Positions 7,757 through 16,548 are shown, counted from the first letter of the stretch. The stretch is DNA of 64,000 nt from Bacterioplanoides sp. SCSIO 12839 (GCF_024397975.1 NZ_CP073745.1:3374501-3438500); one strand, 5' to 3'. The notes: a model not told the origin generated them from the sequence alone. A program made the numbers and translations.

Positions 7757-10168
7757 ATGCAGTCACTTCAGACACAGTCTCTTCGCCGCAAGCTGGTCAT
7801 CATTTCATTGATCACCAGTGGGCTTACTCTGCTGCTCTCTAATACTGCCTTTATGTCGCTGGAATATTATCTGAGTCGACATGACACCCAGGAAAAACTA
7901 TCCGTTCTGGGGGAAGTCATTGCTAAACGAGCAACAACTGCTCTTACCTTCAGCGACTACGACTTATTACACACCAACCTCAAAACCTTAAAAGCCGACC
8001 ACAGCATTCTGCGTGGTTGCATTTATGATGAGAACCAACAACTGGTTGCTCAGTATCAATCCGTACAAAGCAATATCACTTGCCCGAAACGCCTGCTCCA
8101 GCTGCAGTCTGAGCAAAACAATAACTTCAGTCAGTATTTTGTTATTCGCCTGGAAAGTGAGCATATCGGCACGCTTTATCTGGAAAACAGCCGTCAGGAC
8201 TTACTCAATCGTTTCAATCAATTCTTGTTGTTCTCAATTATTATCCTCGCGGTTTCCGTTGTGCTTGCTGTGTTTCTGGCGAACCAGCTTCAGGATGTTG
8301 TTGCCAGGCCCATGCGTGAGCTGAGCAACACCCTCAAAAACATCATGCGCAACAAGGATTATTCCATCCGCGCCGTGAAAGAGAATAATGATGAGCTGGG
8401 TGATCTGGTTGATTTATTTAATGGCTTATTGGGTACCGTTGAAGAAGAAAACTCCTCGCTTAAAACCTCAGAAGAGCGCTTTCGTAAATTAACTGCTCTC
8501 TCTCCCGTTGGGATCTTTCAGGTCGACGCCAAACAGCAGCTGCAATACGTCAATCAGCGCTGGCGGGATATTCACGGAACCGATGACAAAACGCCCAGCC
8601 TGCACGAATGGTTTAAGCTGGTTCACCCTGCCGATCTGGTACCTGCCCAGAATGCCTGGAATCGGTTGATCTCCAAACAGGAAAGCATTGCTCTTGAGCT
8701 TCGACTGACGCGCCGTAATGGCGAATACACCTGGATTCATATGTTGGCAGGTGCACTTCATGACCGGGATGGCGAGCTGCTGGGTTATCTGGGAGCGATC
8801 TCCGATATTTCAGAGCTGAAATCCGCCCAGATTAAAATGGAAAACCTGGCGTTTTATGATCCACTAACCGGCCTGGCTAACCGGCGTTTGTTTAAAAATC
8901 GCCTGGAGAAATCGGTAAAATCGGTGATGCGCTCATCGTCATCCATGGCGTTGATGTTCCTCGATATGGATCAGTTCAAACGCATTAACGATACGCTGGG
9001 ACATGACGCCGGTGATATCCTGCTGAAAGAGGTATCCACTCGCCTAAACGCCACCGTGCGTGAAAACGATACGGTTTCACGCATTGGCGGCGATGAATTC
9101 ACGATACTACTGACCGACGTTCATCAGATGGCCGATGTTCGCGTGGTTGCAGAAAAAATCCTTCACTCTCTAGCTAAGCCTATCCGGATTAAAGGCCAGG
9201 ATATTGTTACGACGGTGAGTATCGGTATCACCATGACACCGGAAGACTCAACCGATGTGAATACCCTGATGAAAAATGCCGACCTGGCCATGTATCGAGC
9301 TAAAGAGCTGGGACGTAATAACTTTCAGTTTTATTCTGAAGACATGAATCACTCGATTCTGGAACACCTGGCATTAGAAAAGGAAATCAAAGAAGCCATT
9401 CAGCGCGAGCAGTTCACACTGGTTTTCCAGCCCAAAGTCAGCCTGTTTGATTATTCCATTACCGGGGTTGAAACCCTCATTCGCTGGGAGCACCCGGATA
9501 AAGGAATCATTACTCCAGATCGCTTTATTCCGGTTGCCGAAGAAACCGGCCAGATTCTCGATATTGGTAGTTGGGTACTGGAACAAAGCTGTCGTCAGGT
9601 TGGTTCTTTAATCCGTGACAACGTATTACCCAGAAGTGCCAAAGTTGCGGTCAACTTGTCCGCAAAACAATTTGCTGACCCGGACCTGGCCGCCAAAATC
9701 CGTAATGTTATTGAAATCAGTCAGATCCCACCGGAATGTGTTGAACTGGAGCTGACTGAAAGCACCCTGATGGACGATGTCGAAACCGCCATCCAGATCA
9801 TGCAGGAGATAAAGACCACCGGGGTTTCCATTGCCATTGATGACTTCGGAACCGGCTATTCTTCATTGGCTTATATCAAACGTTTCCCGATCGACGTACT
9901 CAAAGTTGATCGATCTTTCGTACGGGATATTCCGGAAGATCAGAATGATATGGCCATCACCGCGGCCGTTATTGCCATGGCCCACAAACTCAGCCTGGAA
10001 GTGGTAGCGGAAGGTGTAGAAACCCAGGAGCAACTGCATTTTCTGCGCCGTAACAACTGTGACGAAGGTCAGGGCTATCTGTTCAGCCGTCCTTTGTCAC
10101 TGGGGCAACTTCACCAGTTTTTGCAGGCCACTGAGCGCCAGCGACAGTCCCATAACTATCAAATTTGA
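7757..10168 (+). CDS. Membrane CHASE8-like/HAMP/PAS/GGDEF/EAL cyclic-di-GMP protein
   Basis: 803 residues. Two membrane helices (about 13-35 and 152-175) flank a periplasmic CHASE8-like domain ('IAKRATTALTFSDYD'). Then HAMP (178-235), PAS with PAC (236-357), GGDEF (360-520) and EAL (540-795). The GGDEF site is intact at about residue 444, and a product-inhibition I-site (R-E-N-D) lies exactly five residues before it. The EAL signature is ETL (E572), keeping the metal-binding Glu; 'NLSAKQF', 'ELTES', 'DDFGTGYSS', 'KVDRSF' and 'EGVET' are all present. Both synthesis and hydrolysis of c-di-GMP look possible. A single gene with no adjacent partner; the signal sensed by CHASE8 and PAS is unknown. 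Confidence 0.92.
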   Translation: MQSLQTQSLRRKLVIISLITSGLTLLLSNTAFMSLEYYLSRHDTQEKLSVLGEVIAKRATTALTFSDYDLLHTNLKTLKADHSILRGCIYDENQQLVAQYQSVQSNITCPKRLLQLQSEQNNNFSQYFVIRLESEHIGTLYLENSRQDLLNRFNQFLLFSIIILAVSVVLAVFLANQLQDVVARPMRELSNTLKNIMRNKDYSIRAVKENNDELGDLVDLFNGLLGTVEEENSSLKTSEERFRKLTALSPVGIFQVDAKQQLQYVNQRWRDIHGTDDKTPSLHEWFKLVHPADLVPAQNAWNRLISKQESIALELRLTRRNGEYTWIHMLAGALHDRDGELLGYLGAISDISELKSAQIKMENLAFYDPLTGLANRRLFKNRLEKSVKSVMRSSSSMALMFLDMDQFKRINDTLGHDAGDILLKEVSTRLNATVRENDTVSRIGGDEFTILLTDVHQMADVRVVAEKILHSLAKPIRIKGQDIVTTVSIGITMTPEDSTDVNTLMKNADLAMYRAKELGRNNFQFYSEDMNHSILEHLALEKEIKEAIQREQFTLVFQPKVSLFDYSITGVETLIRWEHPDKGIITPDRFIPVAEETGQILDIGSWVLEQSCRQVGSLIRDNVLPRSAKVAVNLSAKQFADPDLAAKIRNVIEISQIPPECVELELTESTLMDDVETAIQIMQEIKTTGVSIAIDDFGTGYSSLAYIKRFPIDVLKVDRSFVRDIPEDQNDMAITAAVIAMAHKLSLEVVAEGVETQEQLHFLRRNNCDEGQGYLFSRPLSLGQLHQFLQATERQRQSHNYQI

Positions 10169-10171
10169 TAC

Positions 10172-10207
10172 AACCACCAAATTTAAAATAACCACCAAAT
10201 CTAAAAA
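10172..10207. repeat. 18-bp tandem duplication
   Basis: Two adjacent copies of AACCACCAAATNTAAAAN (10172-10189 and 10190-10207) directly after the GGDEF-EAL stop codon. The copies differ at two positions. It looks like a recent slippage duplication in a non-coding spacer. Confidence 0.75.
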
Positions 10208-10263
10208 ATATCGACACATCTGAACACTACCAGCTAATCAGAGTATAAGCTGTCGTCATTAAA

Positions 10264-10287
10264 CTGAGTGAATGACTCAGGTATACT
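10264..10287 (+). promoter_or_regulatory. Inverted repeat beside a possible -10 box upstream of mutY
   Basis: CTGAGT-GAATG-ACTCAG (10264-10280) followed two bases later by TATACT (10282-10287), about 45 bases before the mutY start. The repeat would overlap the promoter spacer and could be an operator. No convincing -35 box was found. Confidence 0.3.
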
Positions 10288-10331
10288 CTGCGTTATCTAA
10301 TACCGTGATTTTATAACCATACAAAACCCCG

Positions 10332-11393
10332 ATGACTCAGCCGTTTCAATTCAGCGACGTGGTACTGGCCTGGTATCAGCAGCATGGCCGCAAACACCTT
10401 CCCTGGCAACAAAACATCAACCCTTACCGTGTCTGGGTATCTGAAATTATGTTGCAGCAAACTCAGGTAGCGACCGTTATTCCCTACTTTGAGCGCTTTA
10501 TGCAGCGTTTTCCTGATGTATTCAGCCTGGCCAGCGCAGAACAAGATGAGGTGTTGCACCTCTGGACCGGCCTGGGATATTACGCTCGCGGTCGTAATCT
10601 GCATGCCTGCGCCCAAAAAGTCGTTGAACAATACCAGGGAAAATTTCCACAAAGCGTTGATCAGCTGTCTGAATTACCCGGCATTGGCCGTTCCACAGCC
10701 GGGGCAATCGCATCGATCAGTATGGGAATTCGCGCCCCGATTCTGGATGGTAATGTCAAACGGGTACTGACCCGCTTTTATGCCGTGGAAGGCTGGCCAG
10801 GCACGACAACGGTACAAAAGCAGTTGTGGCAGGTAGCCGAAGCGTTAACCCCCGACCATAGTCACCGGGAATACACTCAAACCATGATGGATCTGGGTGC
10901 CACACTCTGCACACGCAGCAAACCGGCCTGTGGCATCTGTCCGCTGCAACCACAATGCGCAGGTTATAAGACTGGAAACCCCAGCCAGTTTCCGAATTCA
11001 AAGCCGAAAAAAGACAAGCCGGAAAAGTACACGGCATTGCTGATGCTGCAACAGCCGGATGGCTCACTCTATCTGGAGCAGCGTCCGCAAAACGGCATCT
11101 GGGGCGGATTGTGGAGCTTTCCTGAAGTGGAAAGCCCGGAAGCCGCTCTCGTGTGGGTCAAACAGCGCTTAGGCGTCGATGCCAAAGTCGAAAGCTGGGA
11201 TAGCTTTCGCCATACCTTCAGTCATTACCACTTACATATCCAGCCACTGAGGGTTTGTTTAGCAAAAGCGGCGAACTGGGTAGGGGAAGATAATGGTCAC
11301 TGGTACAATCCTGCTCAGCCAAGCGAGCTGGGTCTGGCGGCCCCTGTAAAAAAACTGTTGAATCAGCATCACCAACTTACCCTTGAGCACTGA
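10332..11393 (+). CDS. mutY: Adenine DNA glycosylase
   Basis: 353 residues, the standard MutY length (E. coli 350). It removes adenine mispaired with 8-oxoguanine. Visible: 'EIMLQQTQVATVIPYFERF', helix-hairpin-helix 'LPGIGRSTAGAIASI' with the downstream catalytic Asp in 'ILDGNVKRVL', the [4Fe-4S] loop spaced C-x6-C-x2-C-x5-C (about residues 193-210), and a C-terminal NUDIX-like domain ('LYLEQRPQNGIWGGLWSFPE') that recognises 8-oxoG. Ten bases separate its stop from the yggX start, forming the mutY-yggX operon seen in E. coli, which joins oxidative DNA repair with iron protection. Confidence 0.97.
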   Translation: MTQPFQFSDVVLAWYQQHGRKHLPWQQNINPYRVWVSEIMLQQTQVATVIPYFERFMQRFPDVFSLASAEQDEVLHLWTGLGYYARGRNLHACAQKVVEQYQGKFPQSVDQLSELPGIGRSTAGAIASISMGIRAPILDGNVKRVLTRFYAVEGWPGTTTVQKQLWQVAEALTPDHSHREYTQTMMDLGATLCTRSKPACGICPLQPQCAGYKTGNPSQFPNSKPKKDKPEKYTALLMLQQPDGSLYLEQRPQNGIWGGLWSFPEVESPEAALVWVKQRLGVDAKVESWDSFRHTFSHYHLHIQPLRVCLAKAANWVGEDNGHWYNPAQPSELGLAAPVKKLLNQHHQLTLEH

Positions 11394-11403
11394 GAGATTC
11401 CGT

Positions 11404-11682
11404 ATGAGCCGAACCGTCTTTTGTAAGAAATACCAGCAGGAACTTGAAGGGCTGGAGGCAGTACCTTTTCCAGGCCCGGCCGGCGAAGAGGTCTTCAATC
11501 ATGTATCGAAACAAGCGTGGCTGGAGTGGACTGAGCATCAGACCCGCCTGATTAATGAGAAACACCTGAATATGATGGACCTGCAGGCACGCAAATACAT
11601 CACAGAACAGCGCAGTAAATTCCTGAGTGGCGAAGATTATGACAAAGCCGAAGGCTATGTTCCTGAAAACAAAGAAAAATAA
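11404..11682 (+). CDS. yggX: YggX-family Fe(II)-trafficking/oxidative protection protein
   Basis: 92 residues (E. coli YggX is 91). The family start 'MSRTVFCKKYQQELEGLE' carries the conserved Cys7, followed by 'PFPGPAGEEVFNHVSKQAW', split by a short helix. It protects Fe-S enzymes from oxidative damage and is under SoxRS control in E. coli. ATG 11404 gives the canonical N-terminus; a longer in-frame start would add seven unconserved residues overlapping mutY. Cotranscribed with mutY. Confidence 0.95.
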   Translation: MSRTVFCKKYQQELEGLEAVPFPGPAGEEVFNHVSKQAWLEWTEHQTRLINEKHLNMMDLQARKYITEQRSKFLSGEDYDKAEGYVPENKEK

Positions 11683-11696
11683 TCTGCAAACAAGTG

Positions 11697-11725
11697 TTGA
11701 CAGCTGAACACCAAGACGGTTTAAT
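11697..11725 (+). promoter_or_regulatory. Sigma-70 promoter of tRNA-Phe
   Basis: Consensus -35 TTGACA (11697-11702), a 17-base spacer and -10 TTTAAT (11720-11725), followed by a GC-rich discriminator (ACGCGCC). That discriminator is typical of stable-RNA promoters under stringent (ppGpp/DksA) control. Start of transcription expected near 11733, about 35 bases before the tRNA. Confidence 0.75.
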
Positions 11726-11767
11726 ACGCGCCACTTGAGAGGCAAGCGTCAAGCAGCTTCTCGAAGT

Positions 11768-11843
11768 GCCCGGATAGCTCAGTCGGTAGAGCAGGGGATT
11801 GAAAATCCCCGTGTCGGTGGTTCGATTCCGCCTCCGGGCACCA
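11768..11843 (+). tRNA. tRNA-Phe (anticodon GAA)
   Basis: 76 bases with encoded CCA. The acceptor stem GCCCGGA pairs with TCCGGGC. The D arm contains AGCTCAGTCGGTAGAGC, the anticodon stem GGGGA/TCCCC encloses loop TTGAAAA with GAA at 11801-11803, and the T arm contains GGTTCGATTCC. Single-copy transcription unit with its own promoter and terminator. Confidence 0.97.
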
Positions 11844-11852
11844 CTTATTTCT

Positions 11853-11884
11853 AAAGCCCGCATAGCAATATGCGGGCTTTTTTA
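11853..11884 (+). terminator. Rho-independent terminator of tRNA-Phe
   Basis: AAAGCCCGCATA, loop GCAA, TATGCGGGCTTT then TTTA: a 12-bp perfect stem with GNRA tetraloop and T-run, ten bases after the tRNA CCA end. Confidence 0.92.
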
Positions 11885-11993
11885 TTGCCGTTTTTTATCA
11901 ATGCTTTTCCGGTTATCCTTTTTTCGTTAGACGTAAAGCAAAACATGTCTTGTCAGACTATTCTCTTAAGATAACCTGCTACGAGTACACAGA

Positions 11994-12965
11994 ATGTTAG
12001 CACCCGCAGTTCCTGACAACGAAGAACAACGATTAGCCGAACTTCGCTCTCTTCATATTCTCGATACTCCAGCCGAAGAACGCTTTGACCGCATCACACG
12101 CATCGCCAAAGAACTCTTTCAGGTCCCTATTGCAGTGATCAGCCTGGTCGATACCAACCGCCAATGGTTTAAGTCCTGCATTGGCCTGCCCGTCAACGAA
12201 ACCGAACGTGATGTTTCCTGCTGTGGTCACGCTATTCTGCAAGATGATGTCTTTGTGATTGAAGATGCCAGCTCCGATGAACGCTTTTTTGATAACCCGC
12301 TAGTCCTGGGGCCGCCCAATATCCGTTTTTACGCTGGCGCTCAGCTGACCATGTCCAGCGGTAATAAAATCGGAACCTTGTGTCTAATTGATAGCCAACC
12401 CAGAAGCTTCTCGAAACATCAACAATTGTTACTGAAAGACCTGGCAAAGATTGTTATTCAGGAACTGTCATCCCACCAGGCCGCAATTCAGGATGATCTG
12501 ACTCAGGTACTGAATCGCCGTGGCTTTGAACTGATGGCCGACAAAGCATTAGCAAACAGTCGTCGTTACCAATGGCCTTGTAGCCTGTTGTATATGGACC
12601 TGAATAACTTCAAAGCCATTAATGATAACCACGGCCACCGAGCCGGGGATGAGGCATTAAAGCGATTCAGTAACATTGCCAGCACACTCACCCGTGAAAC
12701 CGATATCCTGGCAAGAATTGGTGGTGACGAGTTTGTTGTGATGATGATGAATGCTGATGAGCATCAGGCGGAGAAAAAGGTCTTAAAAATAGAGCATGCT
12801 GTAAGTGAGCTTAACGCTTCTCATATTTTGCCTTGTGAGCTGTCTGTTGCCTACGGCATTGTGGTGTATAACCAAGGCGAACATAAAACGCTGGCTGAGT
12901 TTATGCACAGTGGCGATCAGCAAATGTATCTGCACAAGCAGACAATACGAGGCTTAGACGCCTGA
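11994..12965 (+). CDS. GAF-GGDEF diguanylate cyclase
   Basis: 323 residues, no membrane segment, so cytoplasmic. A GAF domain (about 20-160: 'RITRIAKELFQVPIAVISLV', 'CGHAILQDDVFVIEDA') is joined to a GGDEF domain (165-318). The active site GGDEF is intact near residue 243, and an I-site (R-E-T-D) stands five residues before it. GAF domains of this 'EERFDRIT...' type usually bind a small ligand or report redox state; the Cys-Cys in 'DVSCCGH' is notable for that. Expected to make c-di-GMP. It has its own promoter region after the tRNA terminator. Confidence 0.92.
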   Translation: MLAPAVPDNEEQRLAELRSLHILDTPAEERFDRITRIAKELFQVPIAVISLVDTNRQWFKSCIGLPVNETERDVSCCGHAILQDDVFVIEDASSDERFFDNPLVLGPPNIRFYAGAQLTMSSGNKIGTLCLIDSQPRSFSKHQQLLLKDLAKIVIQELSSHQAAIQDDLTQVLNRRGFELMADKALANSRRYQWPCSLLYMDLNNFKAINDNHGHRAGDEALKRFSNIASTLTRETDILARIGGDEFVVMMMNADEHQAEKKVLKIEHAVSELNASHILPCELSVAYGIVVYNQGEHKTLAEFMHSGDQQMYLHKQTIRGLDA

Positions 12966-13008
12966 TCAATACTACACCAAATCAGTAAGCGTCAGTTCGA
13001 CACACCAA

Positions 13009-13146
13009 TCAGGCCATCAGGGCCGCGACCAGAGCCAGAGCAGCCAGCGCGCCGAACACGCACAATAAATGCACATGAACCACTTCTTTGGTAGCAGGCT
13101 GCTTTTCTGTATATCCGATTTCCGGAAAAAAACGCTCAAGTTCCAC
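13009..13146 (-). CDS. Putative 45-residue single-pass membrane protein (small ORF)
   Basis: Short ORF read on the minus strand, starting with GTG and preceded by GAGGG about eight bases upstream. A charged N-terminal half (starting VELERFFPEIG, then 'YTEKQPATKEVVHVH') is followed by a hydrophobic C-terminal helix (LLCVFGALAALALVAALMA) running to the stop. The layout suits a small tail-anchored inner-membrane protein. It fills the otherwise empty 304-bp gap between the GAF-GGDEF gene and the hydrolase gene. No known family is recognised; expression is unproved. Confidence 0.5.
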   Translation of the reverse strand: MELERFFPEIGYTEKQPATKEVVHVHLLCVFGALAALALVAALMA

Positions 13147-13269
13147 AAACAATCCCTCATATTACAAATCAAGCGTAAGATGAAATGTGTTTATTTTCCT
13201 TGTAGAAATTGCAGCCTTTTGTTTCCGTTGTGTAATTATTAACCGACTAATACGCAGACTATATTTCCT

Positions 13270-14130
13270 TCAGGGAAATAAATAATTGCGGACCACGGCG
13301 ATTTGCTCATCGCTCATCAGCATCGGCGCATGCCCAACACGGCTAAATTCAACCAGCTCAACATCCTCCCTGGTTGCCATCTGTTGCGCAGTTTCAGCTG
13401 ATAACAAATCGGATTCTGCCCCCCGTAATAACAGCACAGGCTGTGTGACCTGCTGCCATATCGAAGATAAATCCACATCGGCTTCCAACTGTGCAAAACC
13501 TGCTGCAATTTTAGGGTCGTAACGCAACATCAACTGATAACCAATTGGTTCACAACCATGAGCGGCCAGGTGATGCCATTGCTCATCGGTCAGAGGCCCA
13601 AACGAGCGAGCAATATCGCGTAAATACAGCTCAACGCCCGCCAACGAATGAAATCTTTTTAGTTGGCCGACATAAGCACCAATGCGCTGTAACGCCGCCA
13701 GCGGAATAAAATACCCCACATCGTTCAGCACCAGTCGATTTAAAGAAGGCGAAGTAGCCGCCAGCATCATGCCGATCAAACCACCCATTGAGGTACCCAC
13801 CCAGTCACATTGCTGAAATGAATATTCAGCGCTCAGAAAGTCCAAAAATTGATTCATCTGTTGCAGGTACAGCGGATAACCGTATAACCCGGCATCAAAC
13901 ATACGTTCACTGTCACCACGCCCGAGCACATCAGGGCAAACAACAAGCGCTTGCTGCGCCAGTTCGCGGGCCAGAAAATCAAAGTCACGGCCGTTACGGG
14001 TTAAACCATGCACACAAATCACCAACCGCTTCGGAATGTGATCGAGAGGTTGCCACAACTGATACGCCATCGTCTTTTTTCCTTCCGGCGTATCCACCAT
14101 CAACGTCTGTTGCGAATGCAAAACCGTCAT
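13270..14130 (-). CDS. Alpha/beta hydrolase
   Basis: 286 residues. Oxyanion region 'ICVHGLTRNGRDFDFLA', nucleophile elbow 'GTSMGG' (Ser near residue 117), acid region around 'LLLRGAESDLLS' (Asp) and catalytic His in 'VGHAPML' near 267 form a complete triad. No signal peptide, so cytoplasmic. The 'GLTRNGRDFD' pattern is common in proteobacterial hydrolases of unknown substrate, probably esterases or ester/lactone hydrolases. Single gene; the MITE-like element lies just upstream of its start and may hold or disturb its promoter. Confidence 0.85.
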   Translation of the reverse strand: MTVLHSQQTLMVDTPEGKKTMAYQLWQPLDHIPKRLVICVHGLTRNGRDFDFLARELAQQALVVCPDVLGRGDSERMFDAGLYGYPLYLQQMNQFLDFLSAEYSFQQCDWVGTSMGGLIGMMLAATSPSLNRLVLNDVGYFIPLAALQRIGAYVGQLKRFHSLAGVELYLRDIARSFGPLTDEQWHHLAAHGCEPIGYQLMLRYDPKIAAGFAQLEADVDLSSIWQQVTQPVLLLRGAESDLLSAETAQQMATREDVELVEFSRVGHAPMLMSDEQIAVVRNYLFP

Positions 14131-14154
14131 TACTTACTCCTGTATCTTTTCCTT

Positions 14155-14416
14155 GGGCCTGTTAACACTATTTCGATCACGCTGTTATGACTGAAAATCT
14201 TTCAATCAAGACGCGAAGAGTGATGTTTAACGGGTTAAATGAATGATGAGCAACACAGAGTGAAGGATTTCAGCCATAACCCGAAGGGCTGGTGTCAGTT
14301 TTTCCCTGAGCTATGTTATTCGTTGCTGATTTAACTCGTTAAACGACGCTCCTCATGCCTTGCTCATAAAAAAACTGACTTCCAGCAGCAAAAATTTAAA
14401 TAGTGTTAACAGGCCC
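14155..14416. repeat. MITE-like element with 19-bp perfect terminal inverted repeats
   Basis: GGGCCTGTTAACACTATTT at 14155-14173 is matched exactly in reverse complement at 14398-14416. Internally GTTTAACGGGTTAAAT (14225-14240) is mirrored by ATTTAACTCGTTAAAC (around 14330-14345) with one mismatch. A 13-bp repeat (GGATTTCAGCCAT, 14265-14277) has its inverse just outside the right end (14440-14452). The whole is 262 bp with no ORF, so it would be a non-autonomous element or a large foldback structure. It fills the spacer between the hydrolase and the RecQ-like gene. No clear target-site duplication was found. Confidence 0.65.
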
Positions 14417-14470
14417 TTAGACAGGCTCTGTTCAGCGCAATGGCTGAAATCCGGAGCCATTAGTATCAGG

Positions 14471-16474
14471 TTACTGGTTTTTAGTTAACGCGTTCTTGAT
14501 CTGAGCATAGGGATAGTGCTCCAAGACCCCCATTGCTCCTAACTGCCTGGCTTTTACTTTCGTTAGCCATGGAGCGGTAATTCCGGCCAGGTAGCGGGTT
14601 AACAGATCGACAGAAGCTGCCTGGTTAAATTGCTGCTGAATAGCCTGTTGCAACGGCACAGATAAATCTTGCAGCTGTTCGGATTGCAGCACAGGCAGCG
14701 ATTCCGGCTGCGGCCAGGCTTGGTGTTTACCAATACACACCGAACAATGACCACAATCCTGCGTCATATTGAAGTCGTTAAAGTAATGCGCCAGTGAGCG
14801 GCTTAAACACGTTGGTTGTTGCAGAAGCTGCAGCATGGCTTGAATACGCTGAATTTCACTGCGCTCTTTTTCGGCAAAATGGCTGGCCAACTGCTGTGCC
14901 AGATCAGGCTGATTCAGCTTATCCACATCCACCCGATATACATCGGTCATTTGTTTGCTTTGTAGCTCCAGCCAGCCTTTTTCCTGGCAATATTCCAGCG
15001 CCACAATTGCGCGACGGCGGGATTCGCTATCACCCGTGTGTTTTATCAGCGCTTCGGTATCCAGCGTAATCCAGCTGCGGGCTTTTTGACTGGTATTAAA
15101 TACCTGCTGCAGAAACTGCTGACGCGCCTCATCAAAATTGGCCAACAATTCACTTTCACTCATCGTCAGCTTGTATTTATATTCGGCAAAATAACTGAAT
15201 TGCGCGGTTAAAATGCCGCGCATTTCTAAATTCACCAACAGAGTTTTTAAGGGTAACAAGCGAATATTGCTCAACGCCGATAATGGCGTCATTAATACTT
15301 CCCATCGCTGATCATTAAAATGTGTCGCCAGATTATTACGAATCTGATCCAGCACAATATGAATACCGGATAACTCCGGGGTATCACCATAAACAAAATT
15401 TTCCAGCACCTGAAAGCCAGAGCTATCTGCCAGCATTACACAATCAGAAGGCAAACCGTCTCGCCCGGCACGGCCGATTTCCTGGCTGTAATTTTCAATC
15501 GACTTGGGCAGATCATAATGCATCACCTGGCGAATATTACTTTTATCCACGCCCATGCCAAATGCAATGGTGGCAACAATACAAGGCGTTGTACCCACCA
15601 TAAATTCCTGCTGGATTTGATCACGCTCATCACTGCTTAACCCAGCATGATACGCCTTCACAGGAAAGGGCAAATGAGGGGCTAAATAATCAGCCACCTC
15701 ATGCGCCGTTTGTTGCAACGTGACATAAATAATTGCACCAAAGTTTTCACCTTTTTCAGACTGCTTTTTATTCAGGTGCTGCAACCATTGTAAGCATTTT
15801 TGTCGTCGCTCGGTTTCAGCCGTAGGCTGTACTAATAAACGTAAATTCGGACGATAAAAGCCCGTAGTGACAACATCCTGCGGCTGAATCTGAAAACGAC
15901 CACACATATCGTCAATCACCGCTTTAGTGGCCGTCGCGGTCAACAGCAGTACCTGAGGAATTTTGAAATCAGCGCAATAATCCGGCAGTTTTAAATAATC
16001 CGGGCGAAAATTATGGCCCCATTCTGAAATACAGTGCGCTTCGTCGACCACCAATAACGAAATCGGAATTTGTTCAATAAACTGCCGAAAGCGTTCGTTT
16101 TTTAAACGCTCAACTGACACCATAAGAATTTTGATTTTGCCACTGCGCACATCGGCCTGAATTTGTTGCACTTGTTCCCGGCTCTGACTGGAATCAATAC
16201 TGGCGGCAGCGATACCTTTACTCTGTAAAAATGCTACCTGATCCTGCATTAACGCCAATAACGGTGACACGACTAAGGTGAGATGCGGCAGCATTAAGGC
16301 AGGTAATTGATAACACAACGACTTGCCAGAGCCGGTCGGAAAGATAGCCGCAGCACTGCGACCGGCCAATAGAGCCTCAACCACCGGCTGCTGCCCGGGA
16401 CGAAGATGATTAAAACCAAAGGTTTGTTGCAGTACGCGCTGCCATTGAGGCAGAAAGGAATCAGAATCAGGCAT
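14471..16474 (-). CDS. RecQ-family ATP-dependent DNA helicase (atypical layout)
   Basis: 667 residues. Superfamily 2 helicase core: motif 0 'FGFNHLRPGQQPVVEALL', Walker A 'FPTGSGKSLCYQLP', 'DEAHCISEWGHNFRP', 'LTATAT', 'YHAGLSSDERD', 'TIAFGMGVDKSNIRQV' and 'EIGRAGRDGLPSDC'. These unwind 3'-5' at forks and recombination intermediates. The zinc-binding cysteines (C...CGHCSVC, about residues 548-578) come some 200 residues after the helicase core rather than directly behind it as in E. coli RecQ, and no clear HRDC domain is seen, although a helical C-terminal region follows. It therefore resembles the RecQ-like paralogue group. It reads away from the repeat element at its 3' end. Confidence 0.88.
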   Translation of the reverse strand: MPDSDSFLPQWQRVLQQTFGFNHLRPGQQPVVEALLAGRSAAAIFPTGSGKSLCYQLPALMLPHLTLVVSPLLALMQDQVAFLQSKGIAAASIDSSQSREQVQQIQADVRSGKIKILMVSVERLKNERFRQFIEQIPISLLVVDEAHCISEWGHNFRPDYLKLPDYCADFKIPQVLLLTATATKAVIDDMCGRFQIQPQDVVTTGFYRPNLRLLVQPTAETERRQKCLQWLQHLNKKQSEKGENFGAIIYVTLQQTAHEVADYLAPHLPFPVKAYHAGLSSDERDQIQQEFMVGTTPCIVATIAFGMGVDKSNIRQVMHYDLPKSIENYSQEIGRAGRDGLPSDCVMLADSSGFQVLENFVYGDTPELSGIHIVLDQIRNNLATHFNDQRWEVLMTPLSALSNIRLLPLKTLLVNLEMRGILTAQFSYFAEYKYKLTMSESELLANFDEARQQFLQQVFNTSQKARSWITLDTEALIKHTGDSESRRRAIVALEYCQEKGWLELQSKQMTDVYRVDVDKLNQPDLAQQLASHFAEKERSEIQRIQAMLQLLQQPTCLSRSLAHYFNDFNMTQDCGHCSVCIGKHQAWPQPESLPVLQSEQLQDLSVPLQQAIQQQFNQAASVDLLTRYLAGITAPWLTKVKARQLGAMGVLEHYPYAQIKNALTKNQ

Positions 16475-16548
16475 GGGGATCAGGTCATAGCGGCAAGAAT
16501 TAAGGCATCTTGCCGTAAGCCTGGTACTTGCTCAATAAGGCCTGTGGG

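Noticed and set aside
11600..11863. Minus-strand ORF across the tRNA-Phe gene
   Set aside because: It reads through a tRNA in antisense; such ORFs are a known artefact.
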